A stretch of DNA of 64,000 nt, taken from NCBI GenBank assembly GCA_947446595.1, contig CANFGS010000004.1, positions 20,990 through 84,989 on the forward strand. The letters run 5' to 3'. The stretch comes from Neisseriaceae bacterium. GTDB lineage: Bacteria > Pseudomonadota > Gammaproteobacteria > Burkholderiales > UBA11063. Shown here in pieces: positions 19,048-29,883 of the stretch; position 1 is the first letter of the stretch, and the number at the start of each line of letters is the position of its first letter. The notes under the pieces were generated by a model. That model was not told the origin of the DNA. It made no database searches and was given only the letters and a program-made list of their open reading frames with translations. Position numbers and translations under genes: made by a program.

Positions 19048-20138
19048 TGCACCATCTTATTAAATTTAGGCATAAAAAAGAGGCAAGGCAAAAGATTTCG
19101 GGTCTCCATTCCTCAATTTATAAATTAAATGATTACTATTATATTTTATCTAAATCTTCTGACAAATCTACCGCTTTTATTACTAGTTTATCTTCTGATG
19201 AATATCAATTATACCAGTGGGCAATGAGCGAAATAGACAATTCTCATGATTTCATTGTGTATGAAACTAATTCGATACTAACTAATAATTCTAGAGCATT
19301 AGTAACAAATACTGGTGTAACAATATACCGCACTTTTGAGTTTTTAACTGAAATATTTGGGATTCTAAATTATACCCCAGATTCTTTTTCTGATGGTGGG
19401 CGATATAATACACCAGATACAGCAATTGCTCATGTTAATTATCTACTTGATCAAGGGGTTGAAACTATCGATATTGGAGTAGAATCAACTAGACCTGGAG
19501 CTAGCATAATCCTACCTGAGACTGAAATTAAAGCGTTACAAAAAATATTACCCCATATATGTGAAATTAAGCGTAATTTTAAAATAAGTATTGATACCTA
19601 TCACCCCGAGACTGTCAAATGGCTACTCAATCTTGATATCGACTATATTAATGATGTATCTGGCAATCTATCACTTGATTTGGTGAGAGAATGTATCAAT
19701 TCTAATAAAAGCTATATAGCTATGCATAGCCTTAGTATACCCTCTTCTAAAGAATTGATTTTATCACTGGGAGATAATCCAGTTAGTTATTTAGGGCGGT
19801 GGATAGATGACAAAATTCGTGCTTTTCATAAGATGAATATAGATACTGATAAGATAATCTTGGATCCAGGTATTGGTTTTGGAACTAATGGTCCTCAAAG
19901 TTGGTATATTTTAAAAAATATTAATCTACTTAAACGAGATGGGGTAGAGTTACTTATTGGGCACTCACGTAAGTCATTTATAAGTCATATTAGTACTAAA
20001 GCTGTAGGTGAGCGGGATTTAGAAAGTGCTCTAGTTGCAGCTGGTATTTTAGATAAAGTAGACTACTTACGTTTACATGATATTAGTTATTTGAAAGCCA
20101 CGTATAGTGTTAATTCACTCATGGTACAATATCGTTAA
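19047..20138 (+). CDS. folP: Dihydropteroate synthase FolP with an N-terminal extension
   Basis: A 363-residue protein; typical DHPS is about 280. The DHPS TIM barrel starts near residue 102 (FGILNYTPDSFSDGGRY) and shows DIGVESTRPGA, SIDTYHP, NDVSG, LDPGIGFG and IGHSRKSF. The enzyme joins p-aminobenzoate to the pterin pyrophosphate and is the sulfonamide target. Residues 1-100 match no folate enzyme that I recognise and may be a linker relic of a FolK-FolP fusion. GVESTRPG replaces the usual GGESTRPG. Translation is coupled to folBK by TAATG. Confidence 0.92.
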   Translation: MHHLIKFRHKKEARQKISGLHSSIYKLNDYYYILSKSSDKSTAFITSLSSDEYQLYQWAMSEIDNSHDFIVYETNSILTNNSRALVTNTGVTIYRTFEFLTEIFGILNYTPDSFSDGGRYNTPDTAIAHVNYLLDQGVETIDIGVESTRPGASIILPETEIKALQKILPHICEIKRNFKISIDTYHPETVKWLLNLDIDYINDVSGNLSLDLVRECINSNKSYIAMHSLSIPSSKELILSLGDNPVSYLGRWIDDKIRAFHKMNIDTDKIILDPGIGFGTNGPQSWYILKNINLLKRDGVELLIGHSRKSFISHISTKAVGERDLESALVAAGILDKVDYLRLHDISYLKATYSVNSLMVQYR

Positions 20139-20164
20139 TATTCAAAATTTAGAGGGGAAATCCT

Positions 20165-21711
<1,547 letters not shown>

Positions 21712-21720
21712 TACTAATAA

Positions 21721-21729
21721 TGTTAGAAT
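21721..21729 (+). promoter_or_regulatory. Extended -10 promoter of the glutamate dehydrogenase gene
   Basis: TGTTAGAAT lies 32 bp before the ATG at 21761 and 10 bp after the hemB stop. TATGGAG just before the ATG is the ribosome site. Confidence 0.5.
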
Positions 21730-21760
21730 TGCAACAAAATATTATGGAGTTAATAAATAA

Positions 21761-24700
21761 ATGTCACAAATCAAATTAGAACAATTAAAGGATGCTTTAA
21801 AAAAAAGACCCGAAGCGGATAAATTAATAAGCAAGTATGTTACTACCTTTAGTGAAGACTATTTATTTGATTATTCAATTGAGGATATTATCAGTGATAT
21901 CATGGTTATGGAAACTTTATCAGGTGATAATGAATATGCCATTAGATTTGGTAATCAAACTAACTCATCAGCAAAGAATTTGTGGCAAATTAAGTTATTC
22001 AAGCTAAATGATCAAGTTAGCTTGTCACGCGGACTACCTATTATAGAAAACTTTGGATTTAAACTAATTGATGAGCATCCGTACAAATCTAATATTAATA
22101 ATTCAACAGTTGTTCATATTTGTGATTTTGGGGTTGAAGTTCCTGATGAAGTAGCCAAAAAAATTGATGATAAGGATTTATCGCTTATTTTAAGAGATGC
22201 GATTATTAGTGTATTTAATCGTGAAGTAGAAAATGATGCGTTAAATAACTTGGTATTATTTAGTGGGTTGACAGCTCGTGAAGTTACACTAATTCGTGCA
22301 ATTACTCATTATTTCATCCAAACTACATTACCATTTTCTAGGCAGTATATCGCTAATACTTTGAAACATTTTCCAAAAATTGCTCAAAATCTAGTCTTAT
22401 TATTTGATGCCAAATTTAATACTCAAAGTCATGATAAAAATAAAGTTAAAAGTATTCATAATGAAATACTTGGAGAGTTAAATAGCGTAACCAATCTTGA
22501 TGATGATAGAATTTTAAAAGCGTTTTTAACAACTATTGAAGCTATGCTTAGAACTAATTATTATCAGCTAGATGAAACGGGTAGATATAAAGAATACATC
22601 TCGTTTAAATTAGAGTCAGGCAAATTACCATTTTTACCAAAACCATTGCCATTATATGAAATATTTGTATATTCAATCCGTTTTGAGGCGATTCATTTAC
22701 GCGCGGGTAAAGTTGCTCGTGGTGGATTTAGATGGTCAGATAGACGTGAAGATTTCCGTACTGAAGTTTTGGGTTTGGTAAAAGCCCAGGTAGTAAAAAA
22801 CTCAGTAATAGTACCAACTGGATCTAAAGGCGGTTTTGTATGTAAGAAATTACCACCAATTACTGAACGTGATGCTTATATGGCTGAAGGGATAGCTTGT
22901 TATAAGCAGTTTATTTCTGGATTACTAGATATTACTGATAATTTGGTTGCAGGTACTGTTATTCCTCCAAAAGATGTCGTACGCTATGATGGAAATGATC
23001 CATATTTGGTAGTAGCTGCTGATAAAGGTACTGCTACATTCTCTGATTATGCTAATGAAATGTCAAATAAGTATGGTTTTTGGCTTGGGGATGCCTTTGC
23101 TTCAGGTGGTTCTGTTGGCTATGATCATAAAAAAATGGGTATTACCGCACGTGGTGCTTGGGAAGCTACTAAACGCCATTTCCGTCATTTAGGTATTGAT
23201 ATCCAAAAAGATGATTTCAGCGTAATTGGTATTGGTGATATGGCTGGTGATGTATTTGGTAATGGTATGCTTTTATCAGAACATATTTGCTTAGTTGCAG
23301 CATTTAACCATCAACATATATTTTTAGATCCAAAGCCAAATTCAGCAGTTTCTTTTATAGAACGTCAAAGAATGTTTGCGCTACCTCGCTCTTCTTGGGT
23401 TGATTATGATACAAGTAAAATCTCCGAAGGTGGTGGTATATTTGAGCGTTCGTTAAAACAAATTCCATTATCACCTGAGGTACGTGAGTGGCTTAATGTT
23501 ACTCAAACTGAATTAAGTCCTAATGAATTAATTAATCTAATTTTAAAAGCATCTGCTGATTTACTTTATAACGGCGGAATTGGAACTTATATTAAATCAG
23601 AAACTGAATCGCATGAAGCTGTGAAAGATAAAGCTAATGATGCAATTCGGGTAAATGGCAATGACCTTAAGGTAAAAGTAGTTGTTGAAGGTGGTAATTT
23701 AGGTGCTACACAACTTGGGCGTATTGAATTTGCCAGAAGTGGCGGTTTGATTTTAACTGATGCAATTGATAACTCTGCAGGGGTTGATTGTTCTGATCAT
23801 GAAGTAAATATCAAGATATTATTTGCGGATATTATGCAAAAATCAGGGATGAGTATCGTAGAGCGTAATGAAATTTTAGAGACGATGACTGATAATGTAG
23901 CTAATTTGGTATTGCGAGATAATTATTTGCAGACACAGATTTTAAGTTATGCTGATGCTAGAGCCCATGAGTTATTCTCAATTAATGTTAATTTTATTGA
24001 GAAATTAGAAAAACATGGTGAACTTGATCGTAAAGTAGAGTTTTTACCTAGCTATCAAGAAATAACCGAGCGTCAAAGAGCTGGAGAGGGATTGACTTCA
24101 CCAGAACTTGCAGTGTTACTTGCTTATTCCAAAATGTCGCTTGATCGGCAGATTTTAAATTCTAAGTTATTGGCAGATGATACATTTGACACACTATTAA
24201 TCAATTATTTCCCAGATGCATTACAAAATACTTATTCTGAGTATATTCGGAGTCATTATTTACGTCCTGAAATTATTTCTAATCAAATTGCTAATTTGAT
24301 AGTGAATCGTATGGGGATAACTTTTGTATCGCGCTTTGAAGATGAGTTTAGATGTGATGTATCTTTAATAGTTCAGGCATTTTGGACAGTGTACAAATTG
24401 TTTGGAGCTGATGCTATATTTGCTGAAATAGAGGCTTTGGATAATAAAGTAAATGCTGATTTGCAAGTAGAAATGCTAATTAAAATTAAGAAATTTTTGG
24501 AGCGCACTATTCGTTGGGTAATGCGTCGCTTTAAAGATGGTAAGCATATGTTATTATTGGTAGATAAATATAGTGACGATATTGCTGAATTAGTTAAGAG
24601 TTTGCCACAAACATTAGGAATAGATGAGTATAAAGGTTTAGCAGGTATAGAGAACAAGTTTATTGAATCTCAGGTACCAAAAGATCTTGCTCAGTTTATG

Positions 24701-25102
24701 GCAAGAAGTAGTGCGATGCCACAATTACTTGATATAGTGATTTTGGCTGATGAAACAAAACATAGAGTTGCTGCTGTATCGAAGAATTACTTTTATCTAG
24801 GGCGTGCTTTAAGGATGGATTGGCTTAGAGGTAATCTTATTGCATTACCTGAAGACAATAAATGGCAAGCCTTATCGCGTTCAGCTCTTTTGGCTGATGG
24901 TTATTCATTATATAGTCGTCTTATTCGCGATGCGATGAATTTTGCAAACGGTAATGATGATTTTGCTGAAATATGGTTAGAGAAAGAACGCTCTAAGATT
25001 AAATTATTAAACGATATGTTTGATGAGCTACAGAGCTATAAAAATTTAGATTTGGCAATGTTATCAGCAGCAGTCCGTGAGATAGGAACGATATTCTTCT
25101 AA
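21761..25102 (+). CDS. NAD-dependent glutamate dehydrogenase, short form of the large (GDH-1600) family
   Basis: A 1113-residue catabolic dehydrogenase that converts glutamate to 2-oxoglutarate. Core motifs of the large bacterial NAD-GDH family are clear: RFEAIHLRAGKVARGGFRWS with the following DRREDFRTEVLGL, then VPTGSKGGFV with the catalytic Lys, VVAADKGTATFSD, and the nucleotide-binding region near VIGIGDMAGDVFGNGML. The helical C-terminal domain is present to the end. Large bacterial members have ~1600 residues; here roughly the first 480, which carry ACT-like regulatory domains, are missing. The open frame begins cleanly behind its own promoter-like box and ribosome site, so this looks like a genuine short gene. 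Confidence 0.9.
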   Translation: MSQIKLEQLKDALKKRPEADKLISKYVTTFSEDYLFDYSIEDIISDIMVMETLSGDNEYAIRFGNQTNSSAKNLWQIKLFKLNDQVSLSRGLPIIENFGFKLIDEHPYKSNINNSTVVHICDFGVEVPDEVAKKIDDKDLSLILRDAIISVFNREVENDALNNLVLFSGLTAREVTLIRAITHYFIQTTLPFSRQYIANTLKHFPKIAQNLVLLFDAKFNTQSHDKNKVKSIHNEILGELNSVTNLDDDRILKAFLTTIEAMLRTNYYQLDETGRYKEYISFKLESGKLPFLPKPLPLYEIFVYSIRFEAIHLRAGKVARGGFRWSDRREDFRTEVLGLVKAQVVKNSVIVPTGSKGGFVCKKLPPITERDAYMAEGIACYKQFISGLLDITDNLVAGTVIPPKDVVRYDGNDPYLVVAADKGTATFSDYANEMSNKYGFWLGDAFASGGSVGYDHKKMGITARGAWEATKRHFRHLGIDIQKDDFSVIGIGDMAGDVFGNGMLLSEHICLVAAFNHQHIFLDPKPNSAVSFIERQRMFALPRSSWVDYDTSKISEGGGIFERSLKQIPLSPEVREWLNVTQTELSPNELINLILKASADLLYNGGIGTYIKSETESHEAVKDKANDAIRVNGNDLKVKVVVEGGNLGATQLGRIEFARSGGLILTDAIDNSAGVDCSDHEVNIKILFADIMQKSGMSIVERNEILETMTDNVANLVLRDNYLQTQILSYADARAHELFSINVNFIEKLEKHGELDRKVEFLPSYQEITERQRAGEGLTSPELAVLLAYSKMSLDRQILNSKLLADDTFDTLLINYFPDALQNTYSEYIRSHYLRPEIISNQIANLIVNRMGITFVSRFEDEFRCDVSLIVQAFWTVYKLFGADAIFAEIEALDNKVNADLQVEMLIKIKKFLERTIRWVMRRFKDGKHMLLLVDKYSDDIAELVKSLPQTLGIDEYKGLAGIENKFIESQVPKDLAQFMARSSAMPQLLDIVILADETKHRVAAVSKNYFYLGRALRMDWLRGNLIALPEDNKWQALSRSALLADGYSLYSRLIRDAMNFANGNDDFAEIWLEKERSKIKLLNDMFDELQSYKNLDLAMLSAAVREIGTIFF

Positions 25103-25123
25103 AACGTTTATCAAAAGTGCAAG

Positions 25124-25150
25124 AGCATGGATCCCATCCTTCGATGGGAT
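25124..25150. repeat. Dispersed palindromic repeat, left copy
   Basis: GAGCATGG followed by a perfect 8-bp hairpin, ATCCCATC-CTTC-GATGGGAT (25131-25150), just after the gdh gene. It is one end of a repeat-built spacer whose other end (25325-25380) lies in the opposite orientation. It could also end gdh transcription, though no T-run follows. Confidence 0.75.
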
Positions 25151-25286
25151 GACGTGTAGGAACGATGGTATGACACGTGCAGGAACGATGGTATGACACG
25201 TGCAGGAACGATGGTATGACACGTGCAGGAACGATGGGATGACGTGTAGGAACGATGGGATGACGTGTAGGAACGATGGTATGACG
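25143..25286. repeat. Tandem array of 21/23-bp units
   Basis: Six full units and one partial unit follow head to tail, starting at 25143, 25164, 25187, 25210, 25233, 25254 and 25275. The units are GATGGGATGACGTGTAGGAA+C (21 bp) and a 23-bp variant with GGTAT and ACACGTGC. The first unit is the right arm of the hairpin at 25131-25150, so the array seems to have grown by duplication of that arm. Open frames across it are artefacts of the repeat period. Confidence 0.9.
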
Positions 25287-25324
25287 AAGAAAAGCACGGA
25301 GATGATGGAGATGAAGTCAAGTCT

Positions 25325-25380
25325 GTCATCCCAGACAAAAACAAGATGCTGCATAAATGCGAGTCTGGGATCCATGCCCT
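25325..25380. repeat. Dispersed palindromic repeat, right copy in inverse orientation
   Basis: GTCATCCCAGAC (25325-25336) pairs with GTCTGGGAT (25363-25371) around a 26-base spacer, and the element ends CCATGCCCT. Relative to the left copy it is inverted, so the tandem array is enclosed by inverted repeat ends. Confidence 0.75.
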
Positions 25381-25398
25381 AATATGACAAATCTGAAG

Positions 25399-26736
25399 CT
25401 ATAGAATTTTCTCAAATATGGCGATTGATTCGATATGTGAAGTATGCGGAAACATATTCATAACTCCAGCTTTATCTAGTGTATAACCATGCGTATTGAC
25501 TAATACATCAGCATCTCGTGCTAGTGTTGCTGGATTACATGACACATATACTATTTTAGTTGGTGCAATTTCTGGCGTGATTGCTTTTATTAGTTCATAT
25601 GCACCATCCCGCGGTGGATCAATTAGCCATTTATCAAATTTACCTAGTTCTTTTAGAGAGTTTTCATCTACTTTGAATAAATTACTAACTAAATAGCTTA
25701 CTTTATGATCTAATTGATTATGAATTGCATTTTCCATGGCTCTTTTAACTAGTTGACTACTACCCTCAACCCCAACTACACTATTAGCAAACTTAGCAAT
25801 TGGTAGGGTGAAATTACCAATTCCACAAAAGAAATCCGCTATTTTTTCATTTTCTTGTGGGGCTAGTAGATTAATGGCTAATTCGACCATCCGATTATTC
25901 ATTTCAGGATTAACTTGAGTGAATTCGCTTGGATAATATGGCATCTCAAGGTTAAATTTAGTTATACTATAACTTAGTTTAGGCGCATCTAATGGATAGA
26001 ATGGATAACAAGTATCAGGGCCTTTGGGTTGTAGCCATATTTGTAATGGTATGTTATGGTGAATATCAGCAAATTCTTTAAGCAATATTTCATCATCTGA
26101 GTTAAGTGGATCCATAATCCTAAATACTAAAGCAGTTACTTTGTCACCAACCGCAACTTCAATTTGGGGTACTCTATCTTTAATTGATAGTTTATCTACT
26201 AATACACGTAGTTCTGGTATTAAGTCTGATACATTTTTGGGTAATATTTTACATTCAGACATATTAGCAACAAATGAAGAGCCCTTTTCATGAAACCCAA
26301 CCAATACCCCACCTTTTTTCGCGACATAGCGACTAGACATTCGCGCTCTATGACGATAACCCCAAGAGTTTGAATTCATAGCTGGGAGAATTTCATTACT
26401 ACTAACTTTACCAATATGTTTTAGGTTGTCAATTAGTACTTGTTGTTTATATTTAACTTGAGCTTCTATGTCGATATGTTGCAGCGAACATCCACCACAA
26501 ATACCAAAATTAGGGCATAGTGGTTCAACCCTTTCAGTGCTTTTGGTGATTATTTCAAGAGCTCGAGCTTTGTCGAATTTCTCTCGTCTTTTGTAGATTT
26601 CAATATTCACAACTTCTGTTGGTAATACCCCATCGACAAAAACAGTTTTGCCATCAATCCTGGCAATTCCTTTGCCGTCTAAATCAATGCCCTCGATAGT
26701 TACTTGGTGCAAATTTTGTGGTGTATTTTGTTCCAT
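25399..26736 (-). CDS. rlmD: 23S rRNA (uracil-1939 C5) methyltransferase RlmD
   Basis: A 445-residue SAM-dependent rRNA methyltransferase (RumA type). A TRAM-like RNA-binding domain occupies residues ~5-65. Iron-sulfur cysteines follow in CPNFGICGGCSLQH with a fourth in MSECKIL. The methyltransferase part shows DFFCGIGNFTLPIA (SAM) and the catalytic IVYVSCNPATLARD with the nucleophilic Cys; DPPRDGA precedes it. It sits 1 bp after lipA on the same strand, so both probably share a transcript. Length is standard. Confidence 0.94.
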   Translation of the reverse strand: MEQNTPQNLHQVTIEGIDLDGKGIARIDGKTVFVDGVLPTEVVNIEIYKRREKFDKARALEIITKSTERVEPLCPNFGICGGCSLQHIDIEAQVKYKQQVLIDNLKHIGKVSSNEILPAMNSNSWGYRHRARMSSRYVAKKGGVLVGFHEKGSSFVANMSECKILPKNVSDLIPELRVLVDKLSIKDRVPQIEVAVGDKVTALVFRIMDPLNSDDEILLKEFADIHHNIPLQIWLQPKGPDTCYPFYPLDAPKLSYSITKFNLEMPYYPSEFTQVNPEMNNRMVELAINLLAPQENEKIADFFCGIGNFTLPIAKFANSVVGVEGSSQLVKRAMENAIHNQLDHKVSYLVSNLFKVDENSLKELGKFDKWLIDPPRDGAYELIKAITPEIAPTKIVYVSCNPATLARDADVLVNTHGYTLDKAGVMNMFPHTSHIESIAIFEKIL

Positions 26737-26737
26737 A

Positions 26738-27688
26738 TTATCCTGCTATTACTTGGTGTGCTTGTTCATCAGCGTGATAGCTTGAACGAACCAAAGCCCC
26801 TACTGCTGCATGTTTAAATCCGATAGAGTATGCGAAGTTTTCCATTTCTTTAAAGGTATCTGGGTGCATATAGCGCGTAACTGGTGCATGATGAATGGAG
26901 GGTTGTAAATATTGCCCTAGAGTCAACATGTCGATATTATGATCTCGCATATCTTGTAAAATTTCTTTTACTTCATCGTCTGTTTCGCCAAGACCAACCA
27001 TAATTCCAGATTTGGTAGGTACGCTTGGGCACATTTCTTTAAATTGTTTTAACAGGTTAAGTGAGTGTTGATAATCAGACCCAGGGCGATTTTGTTTATA
27101 AAGTCTGGGAGCCGTTTCTAGATTGTGGTTTAATACATCAGGTGGGTTATCTTTAAGAATTGCTAGAGCTTTATCAAGTCGACCTCTAAAATCTGGTACT
27201 AAAATTTCGATACGACAATCAGGGCTAGTAGCACGTATTTCTTTTATACATTCTACAAAATGACCAGCACCACCATCTCTTAAGTCATCCCTATCTACAC
27301 TTGTTATAACTACATATTTTAGATTTAGAATCTTAACTGATCTCGCGATTTCTTTTGGTTCCTCAGGGTTTAATGGGTTGGGACGACCGTGTCCAACATC
27401 ACAAAACGGGCAGCGACGGGTACATATATCACCCATAATCATAAAAGTAGCGGTACCTTTACTGAAGCATTCGCCGATATTGGGACAACTAGCTTCCTCA
27501 CACACTGTATGAAGTTTGTGCTCACGAAGTAAATTTTTGACTTCTTTAAATTTTTCACTAGTTGGGATTTTGACACGTATCCAGTCAGGTTTCTTAAGCG
27601 TTTCAGTAACTGGTACGATTTTTATGGGTATTCTAGAGGTTTTTGCCGCGTCACGGTGTTTTACGCCTTGAGTGTTATCTGCTATCAT
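26738..27688 (-). CDS. lipA: Lipoyl synthase LipA
   Basis: A 316-residue radical SAM enzyme that inserts sulfur into octanoyl groups on lipoyl domains. The auxiliary cluster motif [12 protein letters not shown] and the radical SAM motif CTRRCPFC are present, with [17 protein letters not shown] and the C-terminal [14 protein letters not shown] holding the conserved Ser. The usual partner lipB is not adjacent in this window. An extended -10 box lies at 27744-27752. Confidence 0.97.
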   Translation of the reverse strand: MIADNTQGVKHRDAAKTSRIPIKIVPVTETLKKPDWIRVKIPTSEKFKEVKNLLREHKLHTVCEEASCPNIGECFSKGTATFMIMGDICTRRCPFCDVGHGRPNPLNPEEPKEIARSVKILNLKYVVITSVDRDDLRDGGAGHFVECIKEIRATSPDCRIEILVPDFRGRLDKALAILKDNPPDVLNHNLETAPRLYKQNRPGSDYQHSLNLLKQFKEMCPSVPTKSGIMVGLGETDDEVKEILQDMRDHNIDMLTLGQYLQPSIHHAPVTRYMHPDTFKEMENFAYSIGFKHAAVGALVRSSYHADEQAHQVIAG

Positions 27689-27743
27689 ATATGCTATATT
27701 TCCTATGGCAAGATACTTTGCCGTTAATTTTTAAATAAGCTAT

Positions 27744-27752
27744 ATTTTACCA
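27744..27752 (-). promoter_or_regulatory. Extended -10 promoter of lipA-rlmD
   Basis: The minus strand reads TGGTAAAAT, 56 bp upstream of the lipA ATG. Confidence 0.45.
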
Positions 27753-27808
27753 TGAGGCGGTGATGTATTTCATTTTCTTTTATATTCTCAGATTTTATTA
27801 GGCAGTTA

Positions 27809-27865
27809 GGGCATGGATCCTCGATTCACATTTAAGCAGCAATCAGTTTTTGTCGAGGATGACGT
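27809..27865. repeat. Dispersed palindromic repeat copy
   Basis: GGGCATGGATCCTCGA and TCGAGGATGACG enclose a 28-base spacer; the stem is ATCCTCGA (27817-27824) with TCGAGGAT (27853-27860). Stem bases differ from the ATCCCAGC copies but change in a compensated way. A further remnant with TCGATGACG follows at about 27896-27931, in the gap between lipA and the serine hydrolase gene. Confidence 0.65.
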
Positions 27866-27941
27866 TCTGGGAATGCCGCATCAATAGGATCTATCATCAA
27901 ACATGAATACCAGCCTGCTGCTTCGATGACGGGTTTAGATT

Positions 27942-29120
27942 CTAAACTACTAAATCCTGATAAATTAATTTGATAATATCAGCATACTTGCCAGTTGCGA
28001 AATTATCCCCAACAAATTTACCATCTATATAATCAGAGTGCTTTTTATTGGTGAGTAGTATTATTGCGAGGTTATATGCTGGGTCAATTAATGTAGCAGT
28101 TCCAGTCCATCCACTGTGTCCAACCGCTTGATTACTAGCATATTTTGTGAACCACTGCGTTTTGTCCCCATAACGCCTCCAGCCCAGCCCAAAAGAGCTA
28201 TCTAGTTGATTTGGAGTGATAAATAGTTTTTGAATTTCTGGGCTCCAAAATTGATGATTACCATAGCCACCATTGTTTAGTATAATCTGGGTAAGAACCG
28301 CCATATCATGTAGATTTGAAAATAAACCAGCGTGTCCAGCAACACCATCAAGCCCATAATAGGTTTTTTCGTCATGTACCTCACCGCAGATTGTAAGAGT
28401 CCTAATATTAGCAAATGTTACGGTACCACCTCGAGTATTACCTTTGATTTCAGTAGCGGCAAAATCTGATTTGTTGAAGCCTTTTAGAAGCGGGTTATAT
28501 ATTGTATGACTTAGCCCAAGTGGCTTATAGATATTAGTCTCAACGTAGGCATCAAGAGGCTCTTTTACTATGGCTTCAATTATCATTCCTAGCAAAATAA
28601 AATCAATATCACTATAAATTGGAGTTCCTCCAATTTGTCGCTCAGGCTTTATGTTAGCAATGATATCGCGTATTTGTGGGTATTTTTGAATACCTCCATA
28701 TTTATATACATCTATATCAGGTGGGTAGCCTGCGTCATGACAAAGTAAATTAATTACTTTCGGAATAAAGGTGTTTTTTTTAAACTCTGGTAGATAATTA
28801 TCAATTGGTACCATTAGGTCAATTTTACCCAGACTAAGTAAATGCATAATAGCATAAACAGTAGCATACATTTTGGTGTTTGAAGCTAGATCAAACATAG
28901 TATCCATTTGCATTGGATCAAAAGTGTTTTTTAATAGACCTTTATCATCATATTTGCGTCTATAGCCATAAACTGTTTGTTTGATAATCTTATTGTCTTT
29001 AACTATAATTAACCCAGCACCTGGGAAGCCGTTATTAATATCAGTATTAATTTGAGTGTCAATATCTTTGAATCTTGAATTATCTAGTGCATAACTAAGA
29101 GTTGGATATTTTTCTAGCAT
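27942..29120 (-). CDS. Serine hydrolase, beta-lactamase/penicillin-binding class C fold
   Basis: A 392-residue protein of the class C beta-lactamase-related family. The active-site Ser-X-X-Lys is SNTK near residue 87 (DLASNTKMYATV), the Tyr element is YSDIDFILLG near residue 170, and the His-X-Gly element is HSGWTGTA near residue 330. No signal peptide is visible, so it may be cytoplasmic. Members act as esterases, D-aminopeptidases or cell-wall peptidases, and the substrate cannot be read from the sequence. It follows rsmA by 7 bp and ends the yciB-rsmA transcript. Confidence 0.85.
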   Translation of the reverse strand: MLEKYPTLSYALDNSRFKDIDTQINTDINNGFPGAGLIIVKDNKIIKQTVYGYRRKYDDKGLLKNTFDPMQMDTMFDLASNTKMYATVYAIMHLLSLGKIDLMVPIDNYLPEFKKNTFIPKVINLLCHDAGYPPDIDVYKYGGIQKYPQIRDIIANIKPERQIGGTPIYSDIDFILLGMIIEAIVKEPLDAYVETNIYKPLGLSHTIYNPLLKGFNKSDFAATEIKGNTRGGTVTFANIRTLTICGEVHDEKTYYGLDGVAGHAGLFSNLHDMAVLTQIILNNGGYGNHQFWSPEIQKLFITPNQLDSSFGLGWRRYGDKTQWFTKYASNQAVGHSGWTGTATLIDPAYNLAIILLTNKKHSDYIDGKFVGDNFATGKYADIIKLIYQDLVV

Positions 29121-29127
29121 ATATCTA

Positions 29128-29883
29128 CTATTCTAAGGTTGCAAGTTTGAGGTAATCATTAACACTTAAGTTTTCTGCCCGAGATGTGCTGTTAATTCCT
29201 AGACGTTCTAATACTTCTAAGCTAATGATATTGTTTAGACTGTTTCTGATTGTTTTACGGCGCTTACTAAAAGCTGCAGTCACAATATGGTTGAGCTTTT
29301 TCTCATCTATATGTTCCCACATTTCACGTGGCTTTGGCTTTAGTCTTACAATAGCTGATTCTACCTTAGGTGCTGGAGTAAAACATTCGCTAGCAACATC
29401 AAGCATCTTATGACAATCAAATTTGTATTGAAGCATGATACTTAAACGTCCATAATCAGCATTACTAGGATTAGCACATATTCGATCTACCACTTCTTTT
29501 TGAAGCATGAAATGCATATCGATTATATTTGGATACAATGCTAAATGAAATAATAAAGGAGTTGAGATATTATAAGGTAAATTACCAACTACACGAATAG
29601 CTTCACCATTAAATTTATAATCAAATTTGAGTGCATCACCCTCATGTATAACTAAATTGTCAGAAAAGTTTGATTTTAAAAAACTAATAATATCACGGTC
29701 TAATTCAATTACATGAAGTTTGGGCAAGGTATTCAAAAGCGGCTTTGTCAAAGCAGCAAGTCCAGGTCCAATTTCAACTAAGAAATCATCAGGCTTTGGT
29801 GATATTATTCCAATGATTTGGTTTATTATATAATCATCATTAAGAAAATTTTGGCCAAATCTTTTTTTTGCGATATGTTTCAT
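29128..29883 (-). CDS. rsmA: 16S rRNA dimethyladenosine transferase RsmA (KsgA)
   Basis: A 251-residue enzyme that dimethylates A1518 and A1519 of 16S rRNA. It starts AKKRFGQNFLND, binds SAM through VEIGPGLAALTK and carries the catalytic NLPYNIS motif near residue 98. The C-terminal domain has FSKRRKTIRNSL. Its ATG overlaps the yciB stop by one base (TAATG), so translation is coupled. Confidence 0.97.
   Translation of the reverse strand: MKHIAKKRFGQNFLNDDYIINQIIGIISPKPDDFLVEIGPGLAALTKPLLNTLPKLHVIELDRDIISFLKSNFSDNLVIHEGDALKFDYKFNGEAIRVVGNLPYNISTPLLFHLALYPNIIDMHFMLQKEVVDRICANPSNADYGRLSIMLQYKFDCHKMLDVASECFTPAPKVESAIVRLKPKPREMWEHIDEKKLNHIVTAAFSKRRKTIRNSLNNIISLEVLERLGINSTSRAENLSVNDYLKLATLE

Noticed and set aside
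25143..25286. Tandem repeats considered as a CRISPR array
   Set aside because: Units are contiguous with no unique spacers, and no cas genes are near.
25064..25382. Several overlapping ORFs with repeated HVIPSFLH or NDGMTCR patterns
   Set aside because: They are translations of the 21/23-bp tandem array and have no start context or family match.
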